From: Helicobacteraceae bacterium
GTDB lineage: Bacteria; Campylobacterota; Campylobacteria; Campylobacterales; Sulfurimonadaceae
DNA: 48,589 nt
NCBI GenBank assembly: GCA_026988515.1
Contig: JALSLA010000054.1
Span: 1 to 48,589, forward strand
Direction: 5' to 3'
The translations under genes were made by a program, and so were the position numbers. The notes under the pieces were generated by a model that saw only the letters and a list, made by a program, of their open reading frames with translations, did no database searches and was not told the origin of the DNA. The number at the start of each line of letters is the position of its first letter. Positions within the stretch are counted from its first letter, which is position 1. Of the stretch, positions 24,985 to 34,899 are shown one piece after another.

Positions 24985-25805
24985 TAGTACAAATCCCCCG
25001 TATCATTCAACGAATCCACTGCCGATTTTTTACTGATCTCCGTCGTTGTTGTTCGGCTTGACGCACCTTCAAGGCGTTGCTCATCGTTTTGATCCCAACC
25101 TCTAATATAATGCGTACCGGCTCGTCCCATAGCTACCTCACGAGGCAACACAAATATGGCCGCCTTTTCCGTGACACACGCATGTTCACACAAACCGCAT
25201 CCGGTACAGGCATCAGCATGTACCACCGGCTTTAAAAAAGCATGTTTTCCGGTACGGGCATTTTTTTCGTACTCGACCGTAATGGCAACATCAAGAAGCG
25301 GACAGGCCCGATAGCAAGCATCGCATTGAATCCCCCAAAACGCAATGCAGCTTTCGTGATCAATGACAGCAAGCCCCATGTCGGCACTGTTAATATCGAG
25401 CTTATCATCACTACTGACACTCTCGACATCCAAAGCTCCGGTAGGGCATACCGGAACACACGGTATATCGGTACACATGTAACACGGTATATCGCGAGGA
25501 ATAAAATACGGTGTTCCCAACGGCTTTTGATCGCCCGGTTTTGCTAGCATTAACGTATCGTAAGGGCATGCTTCCACACACATACCGCATTTAATACATG
25601 TACGAAGAAACGCCTCCTCGTTCAGGGCACCGGGCGGTCGCAACAACAGTTCTGAAGCTTTCACCTCATCAACATACGCGCTCCAAACCAGTCCGCCCAT
25701 CGCAGCCAGCCCCACGGCTCGTGCTGCATTGAGTAAAAAAGCTCTTCGATCACTAACAGGTTGTTTTCTCATTTGTCTTTCTTTTTCAGGAAGCCTATTG
25801 CTCAA
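24984..25805 (-). CDS. napG: Periplasmic iron-sulfur protein NapG
   Basis: The protein has a Tat-type signal (SDRRAFLLNAARAVGLAAMG) and four 4Fe-4S motifs: CIKCGMCVEACP, CYMCTDIPCVPVCP, CDACYRACP (with an upstream cysteine) and CTGCGLCEHAC. NapG works with NapH as the quinol dehydrogenase of periplasmic nitrate reductase. A TTG at 25805 has a good AAAGGAG ribosome site 9 bases upstream and gives 273 residues. The ATG at 25772 lacks a clear ribosome site and would shorten it to 262 residues. Both keep the Tat motif. It directly follows napA. Confidence 0.93.
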   Translation of the reverse strand: MSNRLPEKERQMRKQPVSDRRAFLLNAARAVGLAAMGGLVWSAYVDEVKASELLLRPPGALNEEAFLRTCIKCGMCVEACPYDTLMLAKPGDQKPLGTPYFIPRDIPCYMCTDIPCVPVCPTGALDVESVSSDDKLDINSADMGLAVIDHESCIAFWGIQCDACYRACPLLDVAITVEYEKNARTGKHAFLKPVVHADACTGCGLCEHACVTEKAAIFVLPREVAMGRAGTHYIRGWDQNDEQRLEGASSRTTTTEISKKSAVDSLNDTGDLY

Positions 25806-25825
25806 GACAATATTCTCCTTTTCTT

Positions 25826-28636
25826 TTATGCTTTATAAATTTTAACGGCACATTTTTTAAAGTCTGTCTGTTTTGACTGCGGACAGGTTGCATCCAAACA
25901 TACTTTGTTGATAAATACCTTCTCATCAAACCACGGTACAAAGACCAAACCGCGGCTCGGTCGATTTCGCCCGCGTGTCTCAACCCGTGCTTTTACTTTG
26001 CCGCGACGTGATTCAACCCAGCACAAACCGCCTTGCTTCAAGCCTTTTTCTTTGGCATCTTGCGGATGCATGTAGCACAATGCTTCCGGAACCGCGCGAT
26101 AGAGTTCAGGCACACGCATGGTCATAGTTCCGGAGTGCCAGTGTTCTAGCACACGACCGGTACTCAACCATAACGGGTACTCTTTATCTGGCATTTCCGG
26201 TGGATCCATGTACGGACGTGCAAAGATTTTCGCTTTATTTTTAAGCGATTTTTTTGTTTTGTCTTTCACGCCGTTCAGGTCACCCTGCATCAACGCTTTG
26301 GCAAGTTTACCGTAGAAAGCATGGGTCGTACCGGTTTTTTCTCTGGCCGCATATGGATCATATTTCACATTAAAACGCCATTGGGTCTCTTTACCGTCAA
26401 CAACCGGCCACTTGAGTCCACGAACTTTATGGTAGGTGTCGAAATCAGCCAAGTCATGTCCGTGTCCACGGCCAAAATCTGCATACTCTTCAAACAGATA
26501 TTTGTGAATGAAGAACCCGTAACCTTTAAAAACTTTACCGTCAGAACCGACCACATTACGGCTATCACCCAAACACTCCGAGTTGTCAAAACCTGCTTGA
26601 ATCGGATCTTCAGGGTCCAGTTTATACGATCGTGCTCTGTCATTGGCAAACAAAATCTCATACATCGTCGTATTTTCATTGTATCCCATAGCTTTGGCTT
26701 TGGCAATCACATCAGGAAGTTTTTTACCGCCGCGTAGTGGTTGCTCACCCCATACATCTTTTACCGTAAAACGTTTGGAAAGCTCAACCCACTGCCACGT
26801 ATCAGACATAGCATCACCGACAGGAAGCACCTGCTGTCTCCAGTGCTGCGTACGACGTTCTGCATTACCGTATGCTCCCCATTTCTCATAGATCATTGCT
26901 GATGGCAAGATAAGGTCAGATACTTTTGCAGAGATACCCGGATAGCCATCAGAAGTAACAATGAAGTTATCCATCTCACGTGCCGCTTTAATCCAGTGAC
27001 TGGCACTTGCCGTATCTTGGTAAGGATTACAAACATTAACCCATGCAAACTTCACAACACCGTCTTCAATATCACGATGAATTTTCATGATGTGCTGATT
27101 ACCAACCGGATTGAGCGTTCCCTCAGGGATTTTCCAAGAGTGCTCTACAATTTTACGGTGTGCCGGATTTTTAACCATCATATCCGCAGGCAAACGGTGA
27201 CAGAAGGTTCCGACTTCACGTGCCGTACCGCACGCTGAAGGTTGACCGGTCAACGAAAATGCGCCCGAACCCGGTAACGCTTGTTTATTCAACAAGAAAT
27301 GGACATTGTAAGCGAGTGTGTTCACCCAGGTACCGCGTGTATGTTGGTTCATACCCATAGTCCAAAACGAGACTACTTTGCGCCCTTTTTCAATATAAAG
27401 ATCGGCTAACTCTTTTAGCTTCTTCTTAAACTCTTTAATATCTTCATCCGGATTGCCTTTGGAAATTTCGGCAACATAATCTAAAGTATACGGTTTGAGA
27501 AATTTTTTGTACTCTTCAAATGAAATTTCCCAGTGTGCCAATCCTGCCGGATTGTTCACCATGACATCACCCTCTTTGTACCCGTACGGTGCAAGAGCCG
27601 GTGCCTCTTTGGCAGAAACTACTTTTTTCATCTCTTTTGCCATAATCTCCATCTCTTTGGCGGAATATTTTCCATCTTTAAGAGACTTTTCACCTTCGCG
27701 ACGCATACCATAACCCATATTGACCGGACTTGCAGCAAACACAATGTGTTTCTTGACAAAATCCCAATCAATTGCATCAGGATGATTGTAAACAATTTCA
27801 TGCGCTATATAGTTCCACAGTGCCAGATCGGTATTGGGTGAAAAAATAATCTCCGTATCGGCTAAATCCGATGTTCGGTGACGATAGGTCGACATATTGA
27901 TCACTTTAACACGCTCCGGATCGGAAAGTTTACGATCGGTAACACGTGACCAGAGAATGGGGTGCATTTCTGCCATATTTGAACCCCAACTAACAATAGT
28001 ATCGGTTAACTCAATATCATCATAACAACCGGAAGGCTCATCAATACCAAAGGTCTGGTAGAACCCTACAACCGCTGAAGCCATGCAGTGACGGGCATTG
28101 GGGTCAATCGCATTCGAACGAAAACCGCCCTTCATCATCTTTTGAGCAGCATACCCTTCCATTACGGTATATTGTCCCGAAGCAAAGACAGCAACCCCCT
28201 CGGGTCCGCTGGCTTTAAGCGCTTTTTTAATGTGCGTTTCCATCTCGTCAAAAGCACGTTGCCACGATACCGGACGGAACTTTCCTTTCTTGTCGAAATT
28301 TCCTTTCTCATCCATGCGCAACAGCGGTGTTGTCAGACGATCGGCACCGTACATAATCTTGGCATTGAAATACCCTTTAATACAGTTTAGACCACGATTG
28401 ACCGGAGCTGCCGGATCCCCTTTGACAGCCACGATTTTTCCCCCTTTGGTTGCGAGCATAATCCCGCATCCCGTACCGCAGAAGCGGCATGCAGCTTTGT
28501 CCCATCTCCAATCGCTTTGTGCTGCGTTGGATTTGGCCTCTAAATCACTCGGAACAGCCATGCCGATGGCTGCCGCAGCTGATGCTGCCGCCGAACTCTT
28601 TAGAAAATCTCTACGTGAAATTGACATCTTTGACAT
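25826..28636 (-). CDS. napA: Periplasmic nitrate reductase catalytic subunit NapA
   Basis: The 936-residue enzyme reduces nitrate to nitrite in the periplasm. It starts with a Tat signal ([19 protein letters not shown]), then the 4Fe-4S site CRFCGTGCG, and has the molybdenum-ligand cysteine in [18 protein letters not shown]. The C-terminal molybdopterin-binding region includes [19 protein letters not shown]. Length is in the long class usual for Campylobacterota (enterobacterial NapA is about 830). The ATG at 28636 has an AAAGGAG site 5 bases upstream; a second ATG lies nine bases in. It is the first gene of the nap operon and is preceded by an FNR-type box and -10 hexamer. Confidence 0.98.
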   Translation of the reverse strand: MSKMSISRRDFLKSSAAASAAAAIGMAVPSDLEAKSNAAQSDWRWDKAACRFCGTGCGIMLATKGGKIVAVKGDPAAPVNRGLNCIKGYFNAKIMYGADRLTTPLLRMDEKGNFDKKGKFRPVSWQRAFDEMETHIKKALKASGPEGVAVFASGQYTVMEGYAAQKMMKGGFRSNAIDPNARHCMASAVVGFYQTFGIDEPSGCYDDIELTDTIVSWGSNMAEMHPILWSRVTDRKLSDPERVKVINMSTYRHRTSDLADTEIIFSPNTDLALWNYIAHEIVYNHPDAIDWDFVKKHIVFAASPVNMGYGMRREGEKSLKDGKYSAKEMEIMAKEMKKVVSAKEAPALAPYGYKEGDVMVNNPAGLAHWEISFEEYKKFLKPYTLDYVAEISKGNPDEDIKEFKKKLKELADLYIEKGRKVVSFWTMGMNQHTRGTWVNTLAYNVHFLLNKQALPGSGAFSLTGQPSACGTAREVGTFCHRLPADMMVKNPAHRKIVEHSWKIPEGTLNPVGNQHIMKIHRDIEDGVVKFAWVNVCNPYQDTASASHWIKAAREMDNFIVTSDGYPGISAKVSDLILPSAMIYEKWGAYGNAERRTQHWRQQVLPVGDAMSDTWQWVELSKRFTVKDVWGEQPLRGGKKLPDVIAKAKAMGYNENTTMYEILFANDRARSYKLDPEDPIQAGFDNSECLGDSRNVVGSDGKVFKGYGFFIHKYLFEEYADFGRGHGHDLADFDTYHKVRGLKWPVVDGKETQWRFNVKYDPYAAREKTGTTHAFYGKLAKALMQGDLNGVKDKTKKSLKNKAKIFARPYMDPPEMPDKEYPLWLSTGRVLEHWHSGTMTMRVPELYRAVPEALCYMHPQDAKEKGLKQGGLCWVESRRGKVKARVETRGRNRPSRGLVFVPWFDEKVFINKVCLDATCPQSKQTDFKKCAVKIYKA

Positions 28637-28665
28637 CTTCTCTCCTTTTTTTTCGAGTCGAAAAG

Positions 28666-28671
28666 ATTATA
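28666..28671 (-). promoter_or_regulatory. napA: napA promoter -10 element
   Basis: A perfect TATAAT on the reverse strand. The gap from the centre of the FNR-type box (28694-28707) to its first base is 29 bases, which puts the box at -41.5 if transcription starts six bases after the hexamer. The untranslated leader would be about 23 bases. Confidence 0.75.
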
Positions 28672-28693
28672 ACTTTTATAAGAAAGCATACTC

Positions 28694-28707
28694 TTGACCT
28701 TAGTCAA
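28694..28707. promoter_or_regulatory. FNR/DNR-type box TTGAC-CTTA-GTCAA before napA
   Basis: A perfect 14-base inverted repeat of the Crp/Fnr operator type (consensus TTGAT-N4-ATCAA). Its spacing to the napA -10 matches a class II activator site. The encoded Crp/Fnr protein at 18904 has the recognition residues expected for TTGA half-sites. Confidence 0.75.
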
Positions 28708-28751
28708 TTTTTTAAAGTTTAGATTAAGGATATATTTTGTCTTATTTTAAG

Positions 28752-28757
28752 TATAAT
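28752..28757 (+). promoter_or_regulatory. -10 element for the cyclophilin gene
   Basis: A perfect TATAAT lies 30 bases before the start codon at 28788, in the divergent napA/cyclophilin region. Confidence 0.5.
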
Positions 28758-28787
28758 TACATATTAAATTTTTGAAAAAGGCAGACC

Positions 28788-29294
28788 ATGTTCAAAAAAG
28801 AAACAATGAAAACGTATGACTACACACCCGAAGAGATTGCTGCATTTGCGTGGGCAAAAATGACAACTTCCAAGGGCGTCATGTGGCTAAAACTCTACGG
28901 CGATGAAACCCCCAATACCGTAGCCAACTTTGCAACCTTGGCCAATGACGGTTTTTACAACAATTTAGCATTTCATCGTGTGATTCCCGGTTTTATGGCA
29001 CAAGGCGGTTGTCCGCACGGTACCGGTACCGGCGGACCGGGCTGGGCCATTCCGTGTGAAACGGCTCTCAATAAACACAAGCACGTCAAAGGCACACTCT
29101 CTATGGCACATGCCGGTCCCAATACCGGCGGTTCCCAGTTTTTTATCTGTTTTGTACCGTGTCCGCATCTTGACGGTGTCCATACGGTCTTTGGCGGTAT
29201 TGAAGCAGACGATGCCGACTCTATGGCAGTGCTTGATAGTATTGAAGGCAATGACAGCATTGAATCCGTAGAAATTCTGGCAGAACGTACCTGA
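28788..29294 (+). CDS. Peptidyl-prolyl cis-trans isomerase, cyclophilin type
   Basis: The 168-residue protein has the cyclophilin core: [13 protein letters not shown] (catalytic Arg and Gln), [30 protein letters not shown] and [12 protein letters not shown]. It has no signal peptide, so it works in the cytoplasm. The phrase GMA-type proline-isomerase loop is intact, so activity is expected. The ATG at 28788 is used because of the AAAAAGG site nearby; another in-frame ATG lies 18 bases on. Seven bases after its stop queH begins, so they are probably co-transcribed. Confidence 0.94.
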   Translation: MFKKETMKTYDYTPEEIAAFAWAKMTTSKGVMWLKLYGDETPNTVANFATLANDGFYNNLAFHRVIPGFMAQGGCPHGTGTGGPGWAIPCETALNKHKHVKGTLSMAHAGPNTGGSQFFICFVPCPHLDGVHTVFGGIEADDADSMAVLDSIEGNDSIESVEILAERT

Positions 29295-29301
29295 ATCAAC
29301 C

Positions 29302-30390
29302 ATGCTTGTCCATATCTGCTGCAGTGTCGATTCCCACTTTTTTTTAGAAAAACTGCAAGCAGACTACCCTCAAGAGAAGCTTGTCGGCTTCTTTTACGAC
29401 CCCAACATCCACCCCTACTCCGAATATCGTCTGCGCTATCTTGATGTAGAACGAAGTTGTAAAAAACTCGGTATTGAGCTGATTGAAGGCGCGTATGACT
29501 ATGAGAACTGGCTCAAAGCGGTAGAGGGCTTAGAGCGTGAACCTGAAAAAGGCAGACGCTGTGAGGTCTGCTTCGATCGTCGTTTTGAAGTAAGCGCCCA
29601 CAAAGCATTGGAACTGGGGGAACGTACCATGACGACAACCCTGCTGGTAAGTCCGTTAAAATCCCAAGAGCAGCTTAAAGCTAGCGGTGATGCTTTTTAC
29701 AAAAAATACGGTGTTGCGTTTATTGCCGTAGATTACCGATCCGGCAACGGAACGCAGATTCAATCCCGTGTCAGCAAAGAAGAGCGGCTCTATCGTCAAG
29801 ATTATTGCGGATGCATCTTCGGACTCACCATGCAGCGGGAACAACAAAAGCGCCTTATGGACGAACTGTTCTCACCGTTATCTGCCGATATCGTTCTGCC
29901 CGCCTCCATAGAAGAGCGTCTGCAGATCTATACACGGCGCCGACAGCTTGAAGAGGAAGGCATTGCCTACGAAATTATTAAAGAGAAGTTTCTCAACTAT
30001 CGCCAATTTACATGTAAATTAACTCTGGGACAATCAAACGTTGTTGCGGCTTATGCACTCTGTTACTCTACACTGCCTCGAAAAAACGTTCAAGGACGTA
30101 TTGAGCGTTCGGTAGCATCGGTCTATTTTCTCAACCGTGAGGAGGTTCGCTTTGTTACACTAAAGACCTTCAATGCACTGGCAGACAGCACGTACGAAAA
30201 TGTTCAAGAACTTATTTACCGGCCTCTGAGCTTTGACGATGAACTCAATGTGCGAAATCGTATTGTCGGCAATCCGTTCGACCTCTCTTGTATTATTGTT
30301 GTCGATACCATTCCGCATGAGAAAATCAGACTCGAATTACATGCTACCGTTTATGAAGATACAAGAGAACGTCTTTACCGTCTGCCGTAG
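29302..30390 (+). CDS. queH: Epoxyqueuosine reductase QueH with C-terminal extension
   Basis: The first 190 residues match QueH, the iron-sulfur enzyme that completes queuosine in tRNA: MLVHICCSVDS at the N-terminus, FFYDPNIHPYSEYRLR, GRRCEVCFDRRFEVSA (second cysteine pair) and TTLLVSPLKSQEQL, then DYCGCIFGL (third cysteine group). QueH proteins are usually about 180-210 residues, so the remaining 170 residues form an extension of unknown job. The extension contains few cysteines and is rich in strands and charges. A perfect 16-base copy of the palindrome (30005-30020) lies in the extension and encodes QFTCKL. Confidence 0.88.
   Translation: MLVHICCSVDSHFFLEKLQADYPQEKLVGFFYDPNIHPYSEYRLRYLDVERSCKKLGIELIEGAYDYENWLKAVEGLEREPEKGRRCEVCFDRRFEVSAHKALELGERTMTTTLLVSPLKSQEQLKASGDAFYKKYGVAFIAVDYRSGNGTQIQSRVSKEERLYRQDYCGCIFGLTMQREQQKRLMDELFSPLSADIVLPASIEERLQIYTRRRQLEEEGIAYEIIKEKFLNYRQFTCKLTLGQSNVVAAYALCYSTLPRKNVQGRIERSVASVYFLNREEVRFVTLKTFNALADSTYENVQELIYRPLSFDDELNVRNRIVGNPFDLSCIIVVDTIPHEKIRLELHATVYEDTRERLYRLP
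30005..30020. repeat. AATTTACATGTAAATT palindrome inside queH
   Basis: A 16-base perfect palindrome, identical to the intergenic copy at 13628-13643, lies within the queH coding region and is read as Q-F-T-C-K-L. Confidence 0.8.
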
Positions 30391-30488
30391 TCTCAAAACT
30401 TTGACTTGGCTTGCGCTTCTAAAGACTCTTTGATGCACATGCTATTTACCGATGTTGCCGTTTTTTCTATCACTTCCTCACAACGCCT

Positions 30489-30519
30489 AACCTACTATTA
30501 ACCTACTTTTAGGTAAAAT
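30489..30519 (+). promoter_or_regulatory. fabZ upstream element: repeats and -10
   Basis: The octamer AACCTACT occurs twice 11 bases apart (30489 and 30500), followed by the inverted repeat ACCTA-N4-TAGGT (30501-30514) that runs straight into a TAAAAT hexamer (30514-30519), about 38 bases before the fabZ start. The layout looks like an operator overlapping a promoter, but I cannot name a regulator. Confidence 0.4.
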
Positions 30520-30556
30520 ACCCCAATTTTAGTTTGCAAAGGCAGAATCACACATT

Positions 30557-31006
30557 ATGATAATGAATGTAGAAGAGATTCAAAAAATTATTCCTCACCG
30601 CTATCCGTTCCTGCTGCTTGACCGTGTCACCAAAGTAGTAGAAAACGAGCTTCTGGTCGGCTACAAAAACGTCACCATCGGTGACCAGATTTTTCAAGGA
30701 CATTTCCCCGGACACCCCATCTACCCCGGTGTGATGATTTTAGAAGGTATGGCTCAAGCCGGCGGTATTTTGGCATTTAAAAGCATGACCGACCTGAGTG
30801 AAGACGAAGTGGCCAACAAAGTGGTCTATTTTATGAGCATCGATAAAGCCAAATTCCGTAACCCCGTGACACCCGGAGATCGCTTGGAGTACCGTATTAA
30901 CGTCATAAAACATCGTGGAAATATCTGGGTTTTAAAAGGGGAAGCCTATGTCGATGACACCCTTGTCTCCGAAGCCGAACTCAAAGCCATGATTGTCGAT
31001 AAATAA
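30557..31006 (+). CDS. fabZ: 3-hydroxyacyl-ACP dehydratase FabZ
   Basis: The 149-residue hot-dog-fold enzyme dehydrates 3-hydroxyacyl-ACP in fatty acid elongation. The catalytic His is in [20 protein letters not shown] and the catalytic Glu in the same stretch (LEG). The N-terminus [14 protein letters not shown] is the family signature. ATGs at 30557 and 30563 are both possible. lpxA follows after two bases; this fabZ-lpxA pairing links fatty acid and lipid A synthesis and is common in Gram-negative bacteria. Confidence 0.97.
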   Translation: MIMNVEEIQKIIPHRYPFLLLDRVTKVVENELLVGYKNVTIGDQIFQGHFPGHPIYPGVMILEGMAQAGGILAFKSMTDLSEDEVANKVVYFMSIDKAKFRNPVTPGDRLEYRINVIKHRGNIWVLKGEAYVDDTLVSEAELKAMIVDK

Positions 31007-31008
31007 TT

Positions 31009-31797
31009 ATGGCGTCTCATATATCTCAACACGCCATCATTGAAGCGGGTGCACGCATCGGCGATAATGTCACGATAGCCCCGTTTTGCTTCATCTCCAA
31101 AGAGAGTGTTATCGGCGAAGGAACCACCATTGCCCAAAATACATGTATTTACGGCAAAACAACCATAGGACGCAACAATACCATCTTTTCACATGCCGTT
31201 TTGGGATCCATTCCCCAAGATTTAAAATATGACGGAGAAGATGTCGAACTTATTATTGGCGACCATAACACCATTCGGGAATTTACCCTCTTCAACCCCG
31301 GTACCAAAGGCGGCGGCGGAAAAACCATTATCGGATCACACAATCTTTTTATGGGCTACGTCCATCTGGGTCATGACGTTATTATTGGCAATCACTGCAT
31401 TTTAGCCAATGCCGCCACCCTTGCCGGTCATGTTGAAATGGGTGACTTCGCCGTTATCGGCGGCATGACGCCGGTCCACCAATTTGTCCATATCGGCGAC
31501 TATGCCATGATCGGCGGTGCCTCGGCTCTGGCACAGGACATTCCGCCCTACTGTATGGCTGAAGGCAATCGCGCCTCGCTGCGCGGACTCAATCTAACCG
31601 GTTTACGCCGCGGGCTGGAACGTTCCGATATTGATGCACTTAAACATGCCTACAGAGAACTCTTTGAGTCGGGAAAGCCGCTTAAAGAACGTGCTTTGGA
31701 ACTTGTAGAGTCAACAGAGAATTTACATGTAAAAAACCTCTGTAACTTTGTGCTTAAAACCAAACGCGGTATTCCGTATGAAAGGAAAAATCTATGA
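31009..31797 (+). CDS. lpxA: UDP-N-acetylglucosamine acyltransferase LpxA
   Basis: The 262-residue enzyme makes the first acyl transfer of lipid A synthesis. The N-terminal two-thirds are left-handed beta-helix hexapeptide repeats ([20 protein letters not shown], then similar). The catalytic His is in [15 protein letters not shown], the phrase [20 protein letters not shown] is typical, and a helical C-terminal domain follows ([20 protein letters not shown]). It overlaps clpX by 4 bases. Copies of the palindrome occur at 31722-31733 (exact core) and a variant at 31137-31150. Confidence 0.97.
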   Translation: MASHISQHAIIEAGARIGDNVTIAPFCFISKESVIGEGTTIAQNTCIYGKTTIGRNNTIFSHAVLGSIPQDLKYDGEDVELIIGDHNTIREFTLFNPGTKGGGGKTIIGSHNLFMGYVHLGHDVIIGNHCILANAATLAGHVEMGDFAVIGGMTPVHQFVHIGDYAMIGGASALAQDIPPYCMAEGNRASLRGLNLTGLRRGLERSDIDALKHAYRELFESGKPLKERALELVESTENLHVKNLCNFVLKTKRGIPYERKNL

Positions 31798-33032
31798 TGC
31801 ACCGACACTGTAGCTTCTGTGAAGCCAAAGAGAGTGACGACAATCCGCTTATTGCCGGTAACGGCGTTTATATCTGCAAAAACTGTGTCTTCTCAGCTTA
31901 CAAAATTATGTTCGGCGATGAGGTTCAAGCTCCTGAAGATACCGCCAAAGTCGAAGCGGTAACTGAGCTGTTAACCCCTAAAGAGCTCAATGAGTTTTTA
32001 GGGCAGTACGTTATTGGGCAGGAGAAAGCTCGCAAACTGCTCTCAGTTGCAGTCTACAACCACTACAAACGTATTTTCAAAGCGGATCAAATCGAAGATG
32101 ACGACACCGAAATTGCCAAGTCCAATGTGTTGCTTATTGGGCCAACGGGAAGCGGTAAAACCTTAATGGCACAGACTATTGCACGCGTACTCAATGTTCC
32201 TATTGCCATAGCCGATGCCACAAGCTTGACCGAAGCCGGTTATGTCGGTGAGGATGTCGAAAATATTTTAACCAAGCTGCTTCAAGCAGCCGACGGCGAT
32301 GTCGAACGCGCACAGCAGGGTATTCTTTTTATTGACGAAATCGACAAAATCTCACGCATGAGCGAAAACCGATCTATTACACGCGATGTTTCCGGCGAAG
32401 GAGTGCAGCAGGCACTGCTTAAAATCATTGAAGGTGCCGTAGTAAACATTCCGCCTAAAGGCGGGCGCAAACACCCCAATCAAGATTTTATTCAGATCGA
32501 CACAACGGGCATTCTCTTTATCTGCGGCGGTGCTTTTGACGGTCTCAAAGAGATTGTTCAAAAAAAACAGGGCAACAACGTTTTAGGTTTCGGTCACGAC
32601 AAAAAAACCAAAAGCGAGCAAGAGGCTACCTACGATATGGTCGAACCCGATGACTTGGTACACTACGGTGTTATTCCTGAACTTATCGGACGGCTTCCCA
32701 TTATCGCCTCACTCAGTGAAATTAGCGAAGAAGATATGGTACGTATTTTAAAAGAACCCAAAAACTCCCTCGTTAAACAGTACACCAAACTTTTTGCAAT
32801 TGACAATGTCGCCCTCTCTTTTGAAGATGAAGCACTCAAAGCCATTGCATCCAAGTCTATTGAACGTAAAACCGGTGCACGGGGGCTGCGCTCTATTTTA
32901 GAGGAGATTATGATTGACATTATGTATGAACTGCCGGAATTTAGCGGCTATGAAGTCGTTATTACCAAAGAGGTGGTCACCGAAGGTGATAAACCGCTTT
33001 TTATCAAAAACAGTAAACAAAAAACAGCGTAG
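31794..33032 (+). CDS. clpX: ATP-dependent Clp protease ATP-binding subunit ClpX
   Basis: The 412-residue unfoldase feeds substrates to ClpP. It shows the N-terminal zinc finger (HCSFCEAK, then CKNC), Walker [16 protein letters not shown], Walker [12 protein letters not shown], pore loop [10 protein letters not shown], the IGF-like contact loop region after [12 protein letters not shown], and the sensor-2 phrase [14 protein letters not shown]. Two ATGs stand side by side at the start. It lies inside the lpxA-clpX-mreB run; clpP is not in the window. Confidence 0.97.
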   Translation: MMHRHCSFCEAKESDDNPLIAGNGVYICKNCVFSAYKIMFGDEVQAPEDTAKVEAVTELLTPKELNEFLGQYVIGQEKARKLLSVAVYNHYKRIFKADQIEDDDTEIAKSNVLLIGPTGSGKTLMAQTIARVLNVPIAIADATSLTEAGYVGEDVENILTKLLQAADGDVERAQQGILFIDEIDKISRMSENRSITRDVSGEGVQQALLKIIEGAVVNIPPKGGRKHPNQDFIQIDTTGILFICGGAFDGLKEIVQKKQGNNVLGFGHDKKTKSEQEATYDMVEPDDLVHYGVIPELIGRLPIIASLSEISEEDMVRILKEPKNSLVKQYTKLFAIDNVALSFEDEALKAIASKSIERKTGARGLRSILEEIMIDIMYELPEFSGYEVVITKEVVTEGDKPLFIKNSKQKTA

Positions 33033-33040
33033 GGAAATCG

Positions 33041-34078
33041 ATGATACTAAATAAACTCATTGGGATGTTTTCTAATGATCTCTCCATTGACTTAGGAACG
33101 GCCAATACGCTCGTTATTGCCAAAGGACAGGGTATTGTCATTAACGAGCCTTCGGTCGTAGCCGTGAAAACTGAAAAGTACGGTGTGCAAAAAGTATTGG
33201 CTGTCGGGCGTGAAGCTAAAGAGATGGTCGGGAAAACTCCCGGGAACATTAAAGCCATTCGCCCTATGAAAGACGGCGTTATTGCTGACTTTGACATGAC
33301 CGAACAGATGATTCGTAAGTTTATTGAAAAAGCCCATGGACGCAGCTCATTTATTAGTCCGCGTATTATTATCTGTGTTCCGTACGGTTTGACACAGGTC
33401 GAACGCAAAGCCGTACGCGAAGCCGCCATCAGTGCCGGTGCGCGAGAAGTCTTTCTCATTGAAGAGCCCATGGCAGCCGCTATTGGCGCTGGCGTCAATA
33501 TTCGCGAGCCTCAAGGCAATCTGGTGCTGGATATCGGCGGCGGCACAACAGAGATTGGCGTGGTCTCACTTGGTGGTCTGGTACTTTCAAAATCCATTCG
33601 TATTGCCGGAGACAGTCTGGACAAAGCGATTGTCGATTTTGTTAAACGAAAATACAATCTTCTCATCGGTGATCGCAGTGCCGAAGAGATCAAAATTGAA
33701 ATTGCCACAGCACTCCCGCTCGATAAAGAGCTTAAAAAAACGGTTACGGGGCGTGATCAGATTGAAGGTTTACTAAGCTCCATAGAACTCACTTCAGACG
33801 ATGCCAGAGAGGCTATAAAAGAGCCTTTAAAAGAGATTGGTGAAGCCCTCAAAGAAGTCTTGGAGAAAATGCCGCCGGATCTCGCAGGCGATATTGTCAA
33901 TAACGGTATTATTCTAACCGGAGGCGGTGCGCTCATTCGCGGATTGGACAAATACCTCTCTGACTTGATCAAAATCCCCGTATATGTTGCTGAAGAACCC
34001 CTTTTGGCCGTAGCACTTGGAACAGGAAAAGCTCTTGAAGAGATAGACCTTCTTCAAGAACTTTTTGAAGATGAATAG
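33041..34078 (+). CDS. mreB: Rod-shape-determining actin homologue MreB
   Basis: The 345-residue protein has the actin-fold phosphate motifs: LSIDLGTANTLV near the N-terminus, VLDIGGGTTEIGVVSLGG in the middle, and ILTGGGALIRGLDKYL near the end. MreB filaments on the inner face of the membrane guide side-wall peptidoglycan synthesis with MreC. The start is eight bases after clpX, and the stop overlaps the mreC start by 8 bases. A rod or curved-rod cell is implied. Confidence 0.97.
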   Translation: MILNKLIGMFSNDLSIDLGTANTLVIAKGQGIVINEPSVVAVKTEKYGVQKVLAVGREAKEMVGKTPGNIKAIRPMKDGVIADFDMTEQMIRKFIEKAHGRSSFISPRIIICVPYGLTQVERKAVREAAISAGAREVFLIEEPMAAAIGAGVNIREPQGNLVLDIGGGTTEIGVVSLGGLVLSKSIRIAGDSLDKAIVDFVKRKYNLLIGDRSAEEIKIEIATALPLDKELKKTVTGRDQIEGLLSSIELTSDDAREAIKEPLKEIGEALKEVLEKMPPDLAGDIVNNGIILTGGGALIRGLDKYLSDLIKIPVYVAEEPLLAVALGTGKALEEIDLLQELFEDE

Positions 34079-34832
34079 AAAGCTTCTTGGCTTCTTACTT
34101 ATTTTCGCCCTACTGGTTGCTTTTGCACTTAACAACAGCACCCTTATTCAAAACTCCGTTATCGGTCCGCTAAACAGCATTAAGCAGTTTTACCACACCT
34201 CTTTTACACAGATTCGTGATGCTGTCAACCAACATTTCAATCAAAAAGAATATTTACTTTACCTCCAAAAGAAGCTTGAAATATACGAAAAAAACCATCT
34301 GATTTCACATCAGATTGCCAGTGAACTCAATCGACTGTATGAAGAGAACAATGCCACGTTTGCATCCCATCCCGACGTGGCACTGGTACAAGGGCTCTCT
34401 TATGTTACCTTAGGTGATATGAATAAAATCTGGCTCCATATGGATGATTTCAACCGTTCAAAAATCTACGGCTTGGTACATAAAGAACGTGTTGCCGGCA
34501 TCGTCATTGCCAAAAACAATCAGCCTATGGCGCTGTTAAACAATGACCCGAAATGCTCCTATGCCGTCTCTATCGGTGAGAAAAAAGCTCCCGGTATTAT
34601 TCACGGACGCAATCAAAAAGAGATGCTGGTTGAATTTATCCCTTCATGGATGCCCGTTTCCGTCGGTGACGAGGTTGTCACCTCCGGTTTGGACAACCTT
34701 TTTTTTAGCAATGTTCTCGTTGGTGTCGTCACGCAAGTCAGTCAATCGCAAGGCTATCAAAATGCTGTGGTTCTGCCCTACTACCAAGAGAGCGACATCG
34801 GGTTTTTTCATGTCATTACTCAAGTGCGATAA
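34071..34832 (+). CDS. mreC: Rod-shape-determining protein MreC
   Basis: The 253-residue protein has one N-terminal membrane segment (LLGFLLIFALLVAFALNNST), a coiled coil around residues 55-100 (KEYLLYLQKKLEIYEKNHLI) and the periplasmic beta domains with GDEVVTSGLDNLFFSNVLVG, the MreC signature. The ATG at 34071 lies within the end of mreB and is preferred to the TTG six bases upstream. MreC links MreB to the cell-wall synthesis machinery. No mreD follows; carB comes after a 67-base gap holding a terminator-like hairpin. Confidence 0.92.
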   Translation: MNRKLLGFLLIFALLVAFALNNSTLIQNSVIGPLNSIKQFYHTSFTQIRDAVNQHFNQKEYLLYLQKKLEIYEKNHLISHQIASELNRLYEENNATFASHPDVALVQGLSYVTLGDMNKIWLHMDDFNRSKIYGLVHKERVAGIVIAKNNQPMALLNNDPKCSYAVSIGEKKAPGIIHGRNQKEMLVEFIPSWMPVSVGDEVVTSGLDNLFFSNVLVGVVTQVSQSQGYQNAVVLPYYQESDIGFFHVITQVR

Positions 34833-34840
34833 CAGATCAT

Positions 34841-34865
34841 AAAGCGCTTTTAAGTGCTTTTTACC
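34841..34865 (+). terminator. Probable intrinsic terminator after mreC
   Basis: AAAGCGC-TTTTAA-GTGCTTT forms a seven-pair stem (one G-U) followed by further T residues, nine bases after the mreC stop. The stem is AT-rich, so termination may be partial. Confidence 0.5.
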
Positions 34866-34899
34866 TATAATATTCAAATTTTATGAAGTAAGGGTGAGT

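Noticed and set aside
31137-31150. AAATACATGTATTT as a further exact copy of the palindrome
   Set aside because: It is a perfect 14-base palindrome around ACATGT but differs from TTACATGTAA at symmetric positions, so it is only a variant.
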